Origin: CADEFQ01 sp035433705
GTDB taxonomy: Bacteria; Pseudomonadota; Gammaproteobacteria; Steroidobacterales; Steroidobacteraceae
Reading direction: 5' to 3'
Length of the DNA stretch: 64,000 bases
NCBI GenBank assembly: GCA_035433705.1
Contig: DAORVK010000013.1
Coordinates: 1 to 64,000, forward strand
The stretch's first letter is position 1. Every line of letters begins with the position of its first letter. Positions 1 to 9,034 of this stretch are shown here, in pieces. The notes under the pieces are model-generated. The model worked only from the letters and a program-made list of their open reading frames with translations, did not search any database and was not told where the DNA came from. A program made the position numbers and the translations under genes.

Positions 1-2072
1 ACTCGCACACCACGATGATCAACGGCCTCGGCGTGCTCGGCTGGGGCGTCGGCGGCATTGAAGCCGAAGCCGCGATGCTGGGCCAGCCGATTCCCATGCT
101 CATCCCGCAAGTCATCGGCTTCAAGCTGAGCGGCAGCCTCAAGCCTGGCGCGACGGCCACCGACCTCGTGCTCACTGTGACGGAGATGCTGCGCAAGAAG
201 GGTGTCGTCGACAGGTTCGTCGAGTTCTTCGGTGACGGCCTTGCGAACCTGCCGCTTGCCGATCGCGCCACGATCGGCAACATGTCGCCGGAGTTCGGCA
301 GCACCTGTGCGATCTTCCCGATCGACGCGGAGACGGTGCGCTACCTGCGTCTCTCGGGCCGCACGGAGGAGCAGATTGCGCTGGTGGAAGCGTACGCGAA
401 GGCGCAGGGCCTGTGGCGCGAGAACGGCCAGGCGGCCGCGCAGTACACCGACGTGCTCGAACTCGACCTCGCGAGCGTCGAGCCGAGTCTCGCGGGTCCG
501 AAGCGCCCGCAGGACCGCGTGCCACTGCGAACCGCGAAGGGCGCCTACCAGAAGGCGCTGCAGCCGATGGCGGCAGAGCGCGCGAAGAAGACTGGCGCTG
601 CCGGCGTCGCCGGGGTCTCGATTGACGGCAAAAGCTTCGAGCTGAAGGACGGCGCCGTCGTGATTGCCGCGATCACGAGCTGTACCAACACTTCGAACCC
701 TTACGTGATGATCGGCGCGGGCCTGCTCGCGCGCAACGCCACAAGGCGCGGCCTCACCGCGCGGCCGTGGGTCAAGACCAGTCTCGCACCGGGTTCACGC
801 GTCGTCACCGACTATCTGCAGAAGGCGCAACTGCTCGACGATCTCGCGCTGGCGGGCTTCTATCTCGTCGGTTATGGCTGCACGACGTGCATCGGCAACT
901 CGGGCCCGCTGCGGCCGGAAATTTCCGCCGCTGTGACCGCGGGTGACATCGTCGCGTGCTCGGTGCTGTCCGGCAATCGCAATTTCGAGGGGCGCATCCA
1001 TCCCGAGGTGAAGATGAATTTCCTCGCCTCCCCGCCGCTCGTCGTCGCCTACGCGCTGGCAGGCACACTCGACATCGACCTTGCGACGGACTCGCTCGGC
1101 GAGGACCAGGACGGCAAGCCGGTCTACCTGAAGGATATCTGGCCGAGCGATCGGGAAGTCGCCGACACAGTGCGTGCCGCGATCGATTCGGGCATGTTCC
1201 GCAAGAGTTACGGCAGTGTCTTCGAGGGCGATGAGAACTGGGCGGGCATCAAGACACCGACCGGCAAGATCTACCACTGGGACGCGAAGTCCACCTACGT
1301 ACGCAATCCGCCCTACTTCGACGGGATGACGATGCATCCTGGCGAAGTGCGCGATATCAGGGGAGCACGCGTGCTGGCGTTGCTCGGCGATTCGGTCACG
1401 ACCGATCACATCTCACCGGCGGGAAATATCTCGAAGTCGAGCCCCGCCGCGCGCTACCTGATGGGCGAAGGTGTCAAGCCTGCTGACTTCAATTCTTACG
1501 GCTCTCGCCGCGGCAATCACGAGGTGATGATGCGCGGTACTTTCGCAAACATCCGTCTGCGCAATCTCCTCGCGCCGGGCACGGAAGGCGGCGTGTCGAT
1601 CCACCTGCCGACCGGTGAGCAGATGAGCATCTTCGACGCAGCAGTGCGCTACAAGGCTGATGGCACGTCCCTGGTGGTGCTCGCGGGCAAGGAGTACGGC
1701 TCAGGCTCCTCGCGCGACTGGGCGGCCAAGGGCACGATGCTGCTCGGCGTAAAGGCCGTGATCGCCGAGAGCTTCGAGCGCATCCACCGATCAAACCTGA
1801 TCGGCATGGGCGTGCTGCCACTGCAGTTCCCCGCGGGGCAAAGCGCGCAGAGCCTCGGCCTCACAGGCAGGGAAGTGATCGACATCAGCGGCGTGGCGGA
1901 CGCAGCCGCGCAGACAGTGAAGGTCGTGGCAACCCCGGAGAAGGGTGGCAAGCCGATCACCTTCGACGCCCGTGTGCGCATCGATACGCCAAAAGAGCGT
2001 GACTATTACCGCCACGGCGGCATCCTGCAGTACGTGTTGCGACAGCTTGCAGGGGCCGGTCGCGCCGCCTGA
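1..2072 (+). CDS. acnA: Aconitate hydratase A, 3' part (5' end outside window)
   Basis: This is the C-terminal 690 or so residues of aconitase, which interconverts citrate and isocitrate in the TCA cycle. The frame is open from base 3, and the residues before the first internal Met (SHTT) fit the family, so the gene is cut by the window edge rather than starting at 15. The [4Fe-4S] ligands are visible as SCTNTSNP (about bases 678-700) and GYGCTTCIGNSGP (about 872-905). The swivel domain follows, with GDSVTTDHISPAG and the substrate-binding GSGSSRDWAAKG. The length fits a full AcnA of about 900 residues. It overlaps the next gene by one base (TGATG). Confidence 0.95.
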   Translation, partial: SHTTMINGLGVLGWGVGGIEAEAAMLGQPIPMLIPQVIGFKLSGSLKPGATATDLVLTVTEMLRKKGVVDRFVEFFGDGLANLPLADRATIGNMSPEFGSTCAIFPIDAETVRYLRLSGRTEEQIALVEAYAKAQGLWRENGQAAAQYTDVLELDLASVEPSLAGPKRPQDRVPLRTAKGAYQKALQPMAAERAKKTGAAGVAGVSIDGKSFELKDGAVVIAAITSCTNTSNPYVMIGAGLLARNATRRGLTARPWVKTSLAPGSRVVTDYLQKAQLLDDLALAGFYLVGYGCTTCIGNSGPLRPEISAAVTAGDIVACSVLSGNRNFEGRIHPEVKMNFLASPPLVVAYALAGTLDIDLATDSLGEDQDGKPVYLKDIWPSDREVADTVRAAIDSGMFRKSYGSVFEGDENWAGIKTPTGKIYHWDAKSTYVRNPPYFDGMTMHPGEVRDIRGARVLALLGDSVTTDHISPAGNISKSSPAARYLMGEGVKPADFNSYGSRRGNHEVMMRGTFANIRLRNLLAPGTEGGVSIHLPTGEQMSIFDAAVRYKADGTSLVVLAGKEYGSGSSRDWAAKGTMLLGVKAVIAESFERIHRSNLIGMGVLPLQFPAGQSAQSLGLTGREVIDISGVADAAAQTVKVVATPEKGGKPITFDARVRIDTPKERDYYRHGGILQYVLRQLAGAGRAA

Positions 2073-2779
2073 TGAGCGCCAACGCGCGTGTGATCGCTGT
2101 CTTCGACCTCGACGGCACGATCACACGTCGCGATACGCTCTTTCCGTACGTCGTCCACTATCTGGCGCAACGGCCGTGGCGCCTTGCGCGGCTGCTGCGT
2201 GTGCTGCCCGCTGCCTGCGTGTACGTGTTTGGCGGGCGCGATCGCGGCCGGCTGAAGTCCGCCCTGCTGCGCCACACCCTCGCCGGCGAGCCCCGCACTT
2301 CGATCGAGGCGTGGAATGCGCACTATCTGCCGCGCGTGATCGCACGCGAACTCTTCGCACAGGCAGTCGCCAGCATCGAGCGGCATCAAGGGCACGGCGA
2401 CACGCTCGTGCTGATGTCTGCAAGCGTCGACCTCTATGTCCCCGCACTCGCGCGGCAGCTCGGCTTCACGCACACGATCTGCACCGACGTCGCCTGGCGG
2501 GGCGAAGTGCTCGATGGCGCCCTGGCGAGCGCCAACTGCCGCGGTGAGGAGAAGGCGCGCCGCCTCACCGGGCTGCGCGAACGGTACGGGGATCTGGCCA
2601 TCGTCGCGTATGGCAACAGCGCATCCGATTTGCCGCATCTGCGCCTCGCCACTCGAGGGGTGCTTGTGAACGGCTCGCGAGCAGCACGGGCCGCGGCAGC
2701 GGCGCTGGGCATCGAAAGCGTCGACTGGCGGGGAACATGGCGCCCCCCGCTGCGCTCCAAGCTGGACAAGCTTCGGTAG
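2072..2779 (+). CDS. HAD-IB family hydrolase (SerB-like phosphatase)
   Basis: A 235-residue haloacid-dehalogenase phosphatase of subfamily IB, the phosphoserine-phosphatase-like group. Motif I is FDLDGT near residues 11-16, where the first Asp is the nucleophile. Motif II is the Ser of LVLMSAS, motif III the Lys of GEEKA, and motif IV the Asp of GNSASDLP. The substrate cannot be read from the sequence. Related uncharacterised proteins are annotated only as HAD-IB hydrolases. It is translationally coupled to acnA (TGATG), so it is probably on the same message. Confidence 0.85.
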   Translation: MSANARVIAVFDLDGTITRRDTLFPYVVHYLAQRPWRLARLLRVLPAACVYVFGGRDRGRLKSALLRHTLAGEPRTSIEAWNAHYLPRVIARELFAQAVASIERHQGHGDTLVLMSASVDLYVPALARQLGFTHTICTDVAWRGEVLDGALASANCRGEEKARRLTGLRERYGDLAIVAYGNSASDLPHLRLATRGVLVNGSRAARAAAAALGIESVDWRGTWRPPLRSKLDKLR

Positions 2780-2812
2780 CGAGCGCGCGCCGTCCCTGAG
2801 GTGACTCGAGGT

Positions 2813-3772
2813 ATGATTCGCAACCTGTTGAAACCGCAAGCTCTTCCGGCGCCCTCCGAGTTGACATCCGAGGTGGCCTACTTCGATCGGCGTCGCCTGC
2901 TGACCAGCACCATGGCGCTCATGCTCACGGGCAAGGCCGGCACAGCGACCGCCGCAGCCGCGACGCTTCCCGCTCTCGAGGCCGCGCGCAATGCGCGCTT
3001 TTCTGCAGCCGAGCCTCTGACGAGCTTTGAGGACATCACCACCTACAACAATTTCTACGAATTCGGTACGGACAAGGCCGACCCGCAGCGACGCGCGCAT
3101 GCGTTGCGCACCCGCCCATGGAGCGTCGCGATTTCCGGCGAAGTCGAGACGCCCGGCGTGTTCACGCTCGAGGACATCCTGAAGCCGCATCCCCTCGAGG
3201 AGCGTGTCTACCGCCTGCGGTGTGTCGAGCGCTGGTCGATGGTGATCCCGTGGGTCGGTTTCCCGCTCGCGGATTTCCTGAAGCGCTTCCGGCCGACCTC
3301 GAAGGCAAAGTATGTCGCGTTCACGACGCTGCGCGATCCGAAGCAGATGCCGGGCCAGCGCGCCGGCTGGCTTGAATGGCCGTACGTGGAGGGGCTGCGC
3401 ATGGACGAGGCGATGCATCCGCTCACCTTTCTGGTCGTCGGCCTGTACGGGCGCGTGCTCCCGAACCAGAATGGTGCGCCCCTGCGGCTCGTCGTGCCCT
3501 GGAAGTACGGTTTCAAGGGCATCAAGTCGATCGTCGCGATCCGCTTCACCGAGCGCCAGCCACCCACGTCCTGGAACAGCGCCGCACCCGACGAATACGG
3601 CTTCTACGCGAACGTGAACCCGGCGGTTGAACACCCGCGCTGGAGCCAGGCGAGCGAGCGCCGGATCGGCGCAGGGCTTTTCGAGGCAACGCGGCCGACA
3701 CTGCCTTTCAACGGTTATGCCGCCGAGGTTGCCTCACTCTATCGCGGCATGAATCTGCGCCGCTGGTTCTGA
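2813..3772 (+). CDS. msrP: MsrP, periplasmic protein-methionine-sulfoxide reductase, molybdopterin subunit
   Basis: MsrP (YedY) reduces oxidised methionines in envelope proteins using a single molybdopterin cofactor. The protein has 319 residues. It begins with a Tat-type signal (DRRRLLTS near residue 25, then an Ala/Thr-rich segment). The sulfite-oxidase fold follows, and the Mo-ligating Cys is in RLRCVERWSM (about residue 137). I chose ATG 2813 because GAGGTG lies nine bases upstream; the frame is open to GTG 2801. msrQ follows after 19 bases, the usual pair. Confidence 0.93.
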   Translation: MIRNLLKPQALPAPSELTSEVAYFDRRRLLTSTMALMLTGKAGTATAAAATLPALEAARNARFSAAEPLTSFEDITTYNNFYEFGTDKADPQRRAHALRTRPWSVAISGEVETPGVFTLEDILKPHPLEERVYRLRCVERWSMVIPWVGFPLADFLKRFRPTSKAKYVAFTTLRDPKQMPGQRAGWLEWPYVEGLRMDEAMHPLTFLVVGLYGRVLPNQNGAPLRLVVPWKYGFKGIKSIVAIRFTERQPPTSWNSAAPDEYGFYANVNPAVEHPRWSQASERRIGAGLFEATRPTLPFNGYAAEVASLYRGMNLRRWF

Positions 3773-3791
3773 TGTCGGTGCGACCCGGGCG

Positions 3792-4448
3792 ATGACCGTC
3801 GCAAAGCGCTATCGCTACCTCTGGAAACCGCTGGCTTTCATCGCCGCACTCACACCGGCGCTCCTGATGCTCGCCGGCGGGTTTGGCATCGCGGGGCGGC
3901 GACTCGGCACCGATCCCGTGGAAGACCTGCTGCTGACCTGTGGCAAGACGGCGCTCAACCTGCTGTGCCTCACGCTCGCGGTCACGCCGGTCGCAAGGAG
4001 CGCGCACCAGCCGCAGCTGCTGCGCCTGCGCAGAATGCTGGGCCTTTTTGCGTTCTTCTATGTACTGCTGCATTTTGCGGTTTACCTCGTGCTCGATCGA
4101 GGCCTCGATGTCGCGATGATCGTCAAGGACATCACGAAGCGGCCTTACATTACGATCGGCTTCGTGGCGCTCGTGCTGCTGATCCCGCTCGCGGCGACCT
4201 CTACCCAACGGATGATGCGGCGGCTCGGGCGGCGCTGGCAGACGCTGCATCGGCTCATCTACCCGATCTCGATCCTGGCGGCCTGGCACTTCTATTGGCA
4301 GGTGAAGCGGGATGTGACCGAGCCGCTCATCTACGCGGCAATCATCGCGACACTGCTCGGCTGGCGGGTCTGGCATCGGCAGCGCCGCAAGCCGCCCGCG
4401 CCCGTCACATCGACGTACGGATCTGCCACAGCTCCGGAAAGAACCTGA
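3792..4448 (+). CDS. msrQ: MsrQ, heme-binding membrane subunit of the MsrPQ system
   Basis: A 218-residue integral membrane protein of the ferric-reductase-like (YedZ) family. It passes electrons from the respiratory chain to MsrP. It shows about six hydrophobic segments. Candidate heme-ligand histidines lie in YVLLHFAVYL, LHRLIYP and AAWHFYW. It directly follows msrP. The 3' end runs 44 bases into the convergent tryptophan dioxygenase gene, so the two stop regions are antisense to each other. Confidence 0.93.
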   Translation: MTVAKRYRYLWKPLAFIAALTPALLMLAGGFGIAGRRLGTDPVEDLLLTCGKTALNLLCLTLAVTPVARSAHQPQLLRLRRMLGLFAFFYVLLHFAVYLVLDRGLDVAMIVKDITKRPYITIGFVALVLLIPLAATSTQRMMRRLGRRWQTLHRLIYPISILAAWHFYWQVKRDVTEPLIYAAIIATLLGWRVWHRQRRKPPAPVTSTYGSATAPERT

Positions 4449-5277
4449 GCTCGAGCGCCTTGGCGAGATAGGACACGCCGCCCGTGCCGCCGGTACCGGG
4501 CTTGTAGCCGATGATGCGCTCCACCGTTTTCATGTGCTGGAAGCGCCACGACTGGAACTTGTGATCGACGTCGATCAGGCATTCGGCGAGCTCGTACAGA
4601 TCCCAGTCTCTGGTGGCATTGTGATAAACGCCGAGCCATGCGCCCGCGACCTGCTTGTTCGCGCGATAAGGCTGCGAGAAGTCCCGCACGAGGTACTCAT
4701 CCGGCACGCCATAGCCGCGGCGCGACAGCAGCCGCAGGGTCTCGTCGTACAGCGACGGCGCCGCCAGCGTGCGTTGCAGGAGCTTGATCGCTGCCGGATC
4801 GCGTTGATGGACCGCGAGGTAGTCGGCATTCTTGTTGCCGAGCCTGAATTCGAGCAGACGGTACTGGATCGACTGGAGGCCAGAAGCCCGCCCGAGCGAA
4901 TTACGAAACGCCGAGTAGTCCGCCGGTGTCATGGTCGCGACCACGTCCCACACGGCGAGCAGTTGCACCTGGATACGCGCGATACGCCCGAACATCTTGA
5001 ACGAAGAGTCGAGGTCATCCTTCTTCACGCAGGCAAGCACACCCGCCAGCTCGTGCAGCAGGAGCCGGATCCACAGTTCCGAGACCTGATGCACGACGAT
5101 GAACAGCATCTCATCGTGTTCGCGCGAGTTCGGATGCTGTGCGCCGAGGACTTTGGCGAGCTCGAGATAGCCGCCGTAGGACTGCGATACGTCGAGGTCC
5201 TCGTGGATGTTTTCCTTCGAGAGATCGACGCGCTCGCTTGGCGCGAACGGACAGGTCGGCGGGAGCTCAGTCGCCAT
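4405..5277 (-). CDS. kynA: Tryptophan 2,3-dioxygenase
   Basis: A 290-residue heme dioxygenase that opens the indole ring of L-tryptophan to N-formylkynurenine, the first step of the kynurenine pathway. The distal active-site segment FIVVHQVSELW, the heme-ligand region WRFQHMKTVERIIG and the substrate-gating KPGTGGTGG loop near the C-terminus all match the family. The frame opens at 5352, but ATG 5277 gives the usual length and N-terminus. It overlaps the 3' end of the upstream metalloprotease gene by 11 bases, so both are likely co-transcribed. No other kynurenine-pathway gene is nearby. Confidence 0.93.
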   Translation of the reverse strand: MATELPPTCPFAPSERVDLSKENIHEDLDVSQSYGGYLELAKVLGAQHPNSREHDEMLFIVVHQVSELWIRLLLHELAGVLACVKKDDLDSSFKMFGRIARIQVQLLAVWDVVATMTPADYSAFRNSLGRASGLQSIQYRLLEFRLGNKNADYLAVHQRDPAAIKLLQRTLAAPSLYDETLRLLSRRGYGVPDEYLVRDFSQPYRANKQVAGAWLGVYHNATRDWDLYELAECLIDVDHKFQSWRFQHMKTVERIIGYKPGTGGTGGVSYLAKALELRFFPELWQIRTSM

Positions 5278-6016
5278 CGTCGCGCATCCAGGCCGGCACG
5301 TGACGCCAGCCCTGCGAAAGTTCGCGATCGAGCGCATGCCAGTCCGGTGCAAACGCGGCCACGAGGTTCCAGAAACGGGAGGAATGGTTCATGTATCGCG
5401 TGTGGGCAAGCTCATGCAGCAAGAGGTAGCGTACGACCGCGGGGCGCTGGAACGCGAGATTTGCGTTCAGACTGATGGTTCCGCGGCTGGAGCAACTCCC
5501 CCAGCGCGTCCGCTGGCTACGCACCACCATGCGTCCGTAGCCGAGGCCCGTCTCGCGCGCGAGCGACTCGAGCCAGGGCCCGAGCCGCGCGGCGGATCGC
5601 CTCCTCACCCAGGCCCGCAGCAGGCGTCGCAGCTCGCCGTCCGGCGCGTCGCCGTGGACTTGCAGCGCACCCGGGGCAACCGTCACGAACTGCAACCGGC
5701 CGCGCCCCGGCCTCATGTGCAGTGACCAGCACTCGGCAAACGCGGCCAATTCGATCACTGCGGGTGGAAAGATGGCCGGTGGCGGTCGATCGCGTCGCGC
5801 GCGTTCGCGGCGCGTCGCGATCCACTCGCGGTGACGCGACACGAAGTCGCGGACCATGCGCTCCGGCGTACGCGGCGGCACCACAACCTCGACGCGACCG
5901 GTGACGAAGACACGCACGGTCAGGCGCCGTGCCCGGCGGCTGTGACGCACGGTGAACGTGGCCGCAGTCTCGCGTGCATCGAACAACGAATGCTGTGTGC
6001 CGGTCGTGTCGGTCAT
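5267..6016 (-). CDS. YgjP-type zinc metallopeptidase (M48-like, DUF45)
   Basis: A 249-residue cytoplasmic protein with the zinc-protease signature HELAH, followed by a second His and a downstream FW pair (HTRYMNHSSRFW, near the C-terminus). This layout is characteristic of the YgjP/WLM group. The N-terminal half carries a basic beta-rich region (RRARRLTVRV). No signal peptide is seen. The family's substrates are largely unknown. It lies upstream of kynA with overlapping ends and is divergent from the ABC transporter genes. Confidence 0.85.
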   Translation of the reverse strand: MTDTTGTQHSLFDARETAATFTVRHSRRARRLTVRVFVTGRVEVVVPPRTPERMVRDFVSRHREWIATRRERARRDRPPPAIFPPAVIELAAFAECWSLHMRPGRGRLQFVTVAPGALQVHGDAPDGELRRLLRAWVRRRSAARLGPWLESLARETGLGYGRMVVRSQRTRWGSCSSRGTISLNANLAFQRPAVVRYLLLHELAHTRYMNHSSRFWNLVAAFAPDWHALDRELSQGWRHVPAWMRDDGD

Positions 6017-6062
6017 GGGATTGCCGCTGCCATGATATCAGCCGATCGGATAGCATGAGCGC

Positions 6063-6947
6063 GTGACGCCGCTCCTCGAAGTCCGCAATCTCGTCAAGTT
6101 GTACCCGCGAGTGACTGCCGTCGACGGCGTGTCTTTCGAAGTCGGGGAAGGCTGCTGCTTCGGGCTGCTTGGGCCAAACGGCGCCGGCAAGACCACTACC
6201 GTCGAGATCATGGAGGGAATACTTCCGGCCTCCTCGGGCGAAGTCCGCTATCGCGGCGAGCCTCTCGGCGGCCGGTTCCGCGACGACGCCGGCATACTTT
6301 TCCAGAAGACTGCATTGCAGGACTTTCTGACCGTGCGTCAGACCCTGAAGCTCTTTCGCGGCCTTTATCCGCAGGGCTATGACATCGACGAACTGCTGCG
6401 ACTGTGTTCGCTGCAGAAGCTCGCCGATCGCGACAACCGCAAGCTCTCGGGTGGCCAGCAGCAGCGCTTGCTGCTCGCAGTCGCCCTCGTCAATGATCCC
6501 ACCATTCTCTTTCTCGACGAGCCGACCACGGGCTTCGATCCCCAGGCGCGGCGCAATTTCTGGGCGCTGATCGAAGCGGTGAAGGCGCGGCGGCGCACGA
6601 TAATCCTTACGACCCATTACATGGAGGAGGCGCAGCGCCTGTGCGATGACATCGCGATCATGGATCGCGGCCGCATCATTGCGCGCGGCGCCCCGCGCCG
6701 GCTGCTCGCCGAGCACTTCGACGACGTGCTGATCGAACTGCCGCGCGAGGACTTCGTGGCGGCTGCACGCGAACTGCCACTGCGTGTGATCGAGGGAGCC
6801 GATCGTGTCGAGATCACGACCGACGACCTCGACGGTACGCTGAAGGCGCTGCTCGCTGCGCATGTACCCCTCAGGAACCTGCGTATCCGCCCGCCGAACC
6901 TCGAGGACCTGTTCCTCGAGCTCACGGGCAAGGAGTTGCGGCCGTGA
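6063..6947 (+). CDS. ABC transporter ATP-binding protein (ABC-2 exporter type)
   Basis: A 294-residue ATPase with Walker A GPNGAGKTT (about residues 37-45), signature LSGGQQQR, Walker B LFLDEPTTG and switch His in TTHYMEEAQ. The C-terminal extension (about residues 215-294) is typical of CcmA/NodI/DrrA-like exporters. It starts at GTG 6063. The stop overlaps the permease start (GTGA), so the two proteins form one transporter. The cargo is not evident. Confidence 0.93.
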   Translation: MTPLLEVRNLVKLYPRVTAVDGVSFEVGEGCCFGLLGPNGAGKTTTVEIMEGILPASSGEVRYRGEPLGGRFRDDAGILFQKTALQDFLTVRQTLKLFRGLYPQGYDIDELLRLCSLQKLADRDNRKLSGGQQQRLLLAVALVNDPTILFLDEPTTGFDPQARRNFWALIEAVKARRRTIILTTHYMEEAQRLCDDIAIMDRGRIIARGAPRRLLAEHFDDVLIELPREDFVAAARELPLRVIEGADRVEITTDDLDGTLKALLAAHVPLRNLRIRPPNLEDLFLELTGKELRP

Positions 6948-7954
6948 TCCGCCGGCTGCTCGCCGTCTGGCATGCGCGCAATCTCGAGTTCCTGCGCGAC
7001 CGCGGCTCGCTCATTTTCACGCTGCTGCTGCCGATCCTGCTGATCGTCGGCATGAGCTTCGTGTTCGGTGGTCCGGAACGCGCCCTCTTCAAGGTCGCGG
7101 TGCTGACCGATGACCTGGGCAGCGTGCATCACCCGTTCATGTCTGAACGCTTCGTCGATTTCGTCCCCGTCGACGATCCTGCTGCTGCGAGTCGCAAGGT
7201 GGCGCGCCACCAGTTCGACCTGCTCATCGACTTTCGGGCGGGGGCTACGCGCTACTGGGTCAACGCAGACTCGCCGAAGGGTTATGTCGCCGAGCGCCTG
7301 TTGCTGCAGTCTGATCCCACCGCGACGCGCCAGCCCGTAAGCGGGCAGGCGGTGCGTTACGTCGACTGGCTCTTCCCGGGCATCCTGGGCATGAACATGA
7401 TGTTCAGCTGCCTGTTCGGCGTCGGCTATGTCGTACTGCGCTACCGCAAGAGCGGCTTCCTGAAGCGCCTGAACGCGACGCCGATCACGGCCTTCGAGTT
7501 TCTCGCCGCCCAGGTGCTGTCGCGCCTCGGCCTCATTCTCGTGGTAACCACGATCCTCTACGTGGGCGCGGGGCTCGTGATCGGCTTCCATTCGGAGGGC
7601 AACCCGCTGCTGCTGCTCGCGATCGCGACGCTCGGCGCCCTGTCGATGATCGCGCTCGGACTTACGATCGCGGCGCGCTTCACGAGCGATGAGCTGGTCG
7701 GCGGTCTCCTCAATACGCTCACCTGGCCAATGATGCTGCTGTCGGGCGTGTGGTTCTCGCTCGAAGGCTCACCTGACTGGATCCGGTTCGTCGCACAGCT
7801 CTTTCCGCTGACGCACATCCTGGATGCCGCCCGCGCGGTGATGATCGACGGTGCGGGCCTGGTCGCGATCGCGTCCCACCTTGTCTATCTGGCGTCCACG
7901 ACGTTCGTCTTCCTCGCCTTTGGCGCGTGGTCGTTCAAGTGGCGTACGGATTGA
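6944..7954 (+). CDS. ABC-2 type transporter permease
   Basis: A 336-residue membrane subunit of the ABC-2 family. One N-terminal membrane helix (LIFTLLLPILLIVGMSFVF) is followed by a roughly 110-residue extracytoplasmic domain and five C-terminal helices. This is the layout of DrrB/YhhJ-like exporters. It starts at GTG 6944, coupled to the ATPase stop. It pairs with the preceding ATPase; the substrate could be a drug, polysaccharide or lipid. Confidence 0.9.
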   Translation: MIRRLLAVWHARNLEFLRDRGSLIFTLLLPILLIVGMSFVFGGPERALFKVAVLTDDLGSVHHPFMSERFVDFVPVDDPAAASRKVARHQFDLLIDFRAGATRYWVNADSPKGYVAERLLLQSDPTATRQPVSGQAVRYVDWLFPGILGMNMMFSCLFGVGYVVLRYRKSGFLKRLNATPITAFEFLAAQVLSRLGLILVVTTILYVGAGLVIGFHSEGNPLLLLAIATLGALSMIALGLTIAARFTSDELVGGLLNTLTWPMMLLSGVWFSLEGSPDWIRFVAQLFPLTHILDAARAVMIDGAGLVAIASHLVYLASTTFVFLAFGAWSFKWRTD

Positions 7955-7967
7955 GACGGGCGGAATC

Positions 7968-8981
7968 TTGCGCTTCTACAGTGACAACAACGCGACCGTG
8001 TGCGCCGAGCTGCTCGACGCGATCCACGATGCCAACGCCGGCCCCACGCGCAGCTACGGCGACGATCGCTGGACACAGGCGCTCGCCGAGGCGTTCGGGC
8101 GCTTCTTCGGGGCGCCTGTCGCTGTCTTCCCGGTCACGACCGGCACGGCCGCCAACGCACTCGCGCTCGCCACGCTCGTGCCTCCGTACGGCGCGGTCTT
8201 TGCGCACGAGGACGCGCACCTTGTGCGCGACGAGTGTGGGGCGCCCGAGTTCTTCAGTGGCGGTTTGCGGCTCGTGCCGCTGGCAGGTGCGGGCGCGAAA
8301 ATAGACGCTGCCACGCTCGAGCGGGCGCTCGAGTCAATGCCGGCATCGGTTCACACGGTGCAGCCAACTGCCGTCAGCATCACGCAGGCCACGGAACTCG
8401 GGAGAGTCTATGGTCCGGCCGAGATCGCCGCGCTCGCCGAACGCGCGCATGCGCGCCATCTCCTCCTGCACATGGACGGTGCCCGCATCGCCAACGCGCT
8501 CGTGACACTCGGGTGCAGCCCTGCGGCGATCACCTGGCAGGCCGGCGTGGACGTGCTGTCCTTTGGCGCAACGAAGAACGGCGGGCTCGCCGCCGAGGCC
8601 GTCGTGTTTTTTCGCCCGGAACTCGTGCGCGATTTCGAGCTGCGGCGCAAGCGCGCGGGCCACCTGCTTTCGAAGTCGCGCTACGTCTCGGCCCAGTTGC
8701 TGGCCTATGTCTCGGGCGATGTGTGGCGTCGCAACGCCGCGCGGGCCAACAGCGCCGCGAGGCAGATCGGCGACGCTTGCGGCTCGGCACTTCTCGAGAC
8801 AGTCGAAGCGAACGAGGTTTTCGCGCGCCTTGGCACAAGCGGCAAGGCGAAGCTGCGATCACAGGGCTTTGAATTCTACGACTGGGGTGCGAGCAGGTCC
8901 GGTGAAGCGCGGTTCGTGGCGTCCTGGGACCAGGAGCCGGCGGAAGTCGCGGCGCTCTGCTGCGCCCTCAGGGCACTGTGA
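7968..8981 (+). CDS. ltaE: Low-specificity L-threonine aldolase
   Basis: A PLP enzyme that cleaves L-threonine/allo-threonine to glycine and acetaldehyde. It has about 337 residues. The PLP lysine is in SFGATKNG (about K203). The ring-stacking His is in FAHEDAH (about H80), and the cofactor-binding Asp is in MDGARIANA (about D170). The frame is open upstream into the permease gene, but homology begins at LRFYSDNN, which fits a TTG start at 7968, 13 bases after the permease stop. No strong ribosome site was seen, so the start is uncertain by a few codons. Confidence 0.9.
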   Translation: MRFYSDNNATVCAELLDAIHDANAGPTRSYGDDRWTQALAEAFGRFFGAPVAVFPVTTGTAANALALATLVPPYGAVFAHEDAHLVRDECGAPEFFSGGLRLVPLAGAGAKIDAATLERALESMPASVHTVQPTAVSITQATELGRVYGPAEIAALAERAHARHLLLHMDGARIANALVTLGCSPAAITWQAGVDVLSFGATKNGGLAAEAVVFFRPELVRDFELRRKRAGHLLSKSRYVSAQLLAYVSGDVWRRNAARANSAARQIGDACGSALLETVEANEVFARLGTSGKAKLRSQGFEFYDWGASRSGEARFVASWDQEPAEVAALCCALRAL

Positions 8982-9034
8982 CGCCAGGCACCCAACACGC
9001 GACCCGGAACGCAAAGGCGAGCACGACCATCCTG

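Noticed and set aside
7851..7967. Upstream extension of the threonine aldolase frame
   Set aside because: It lies inside the permease gene in another frame and shows no family homology.
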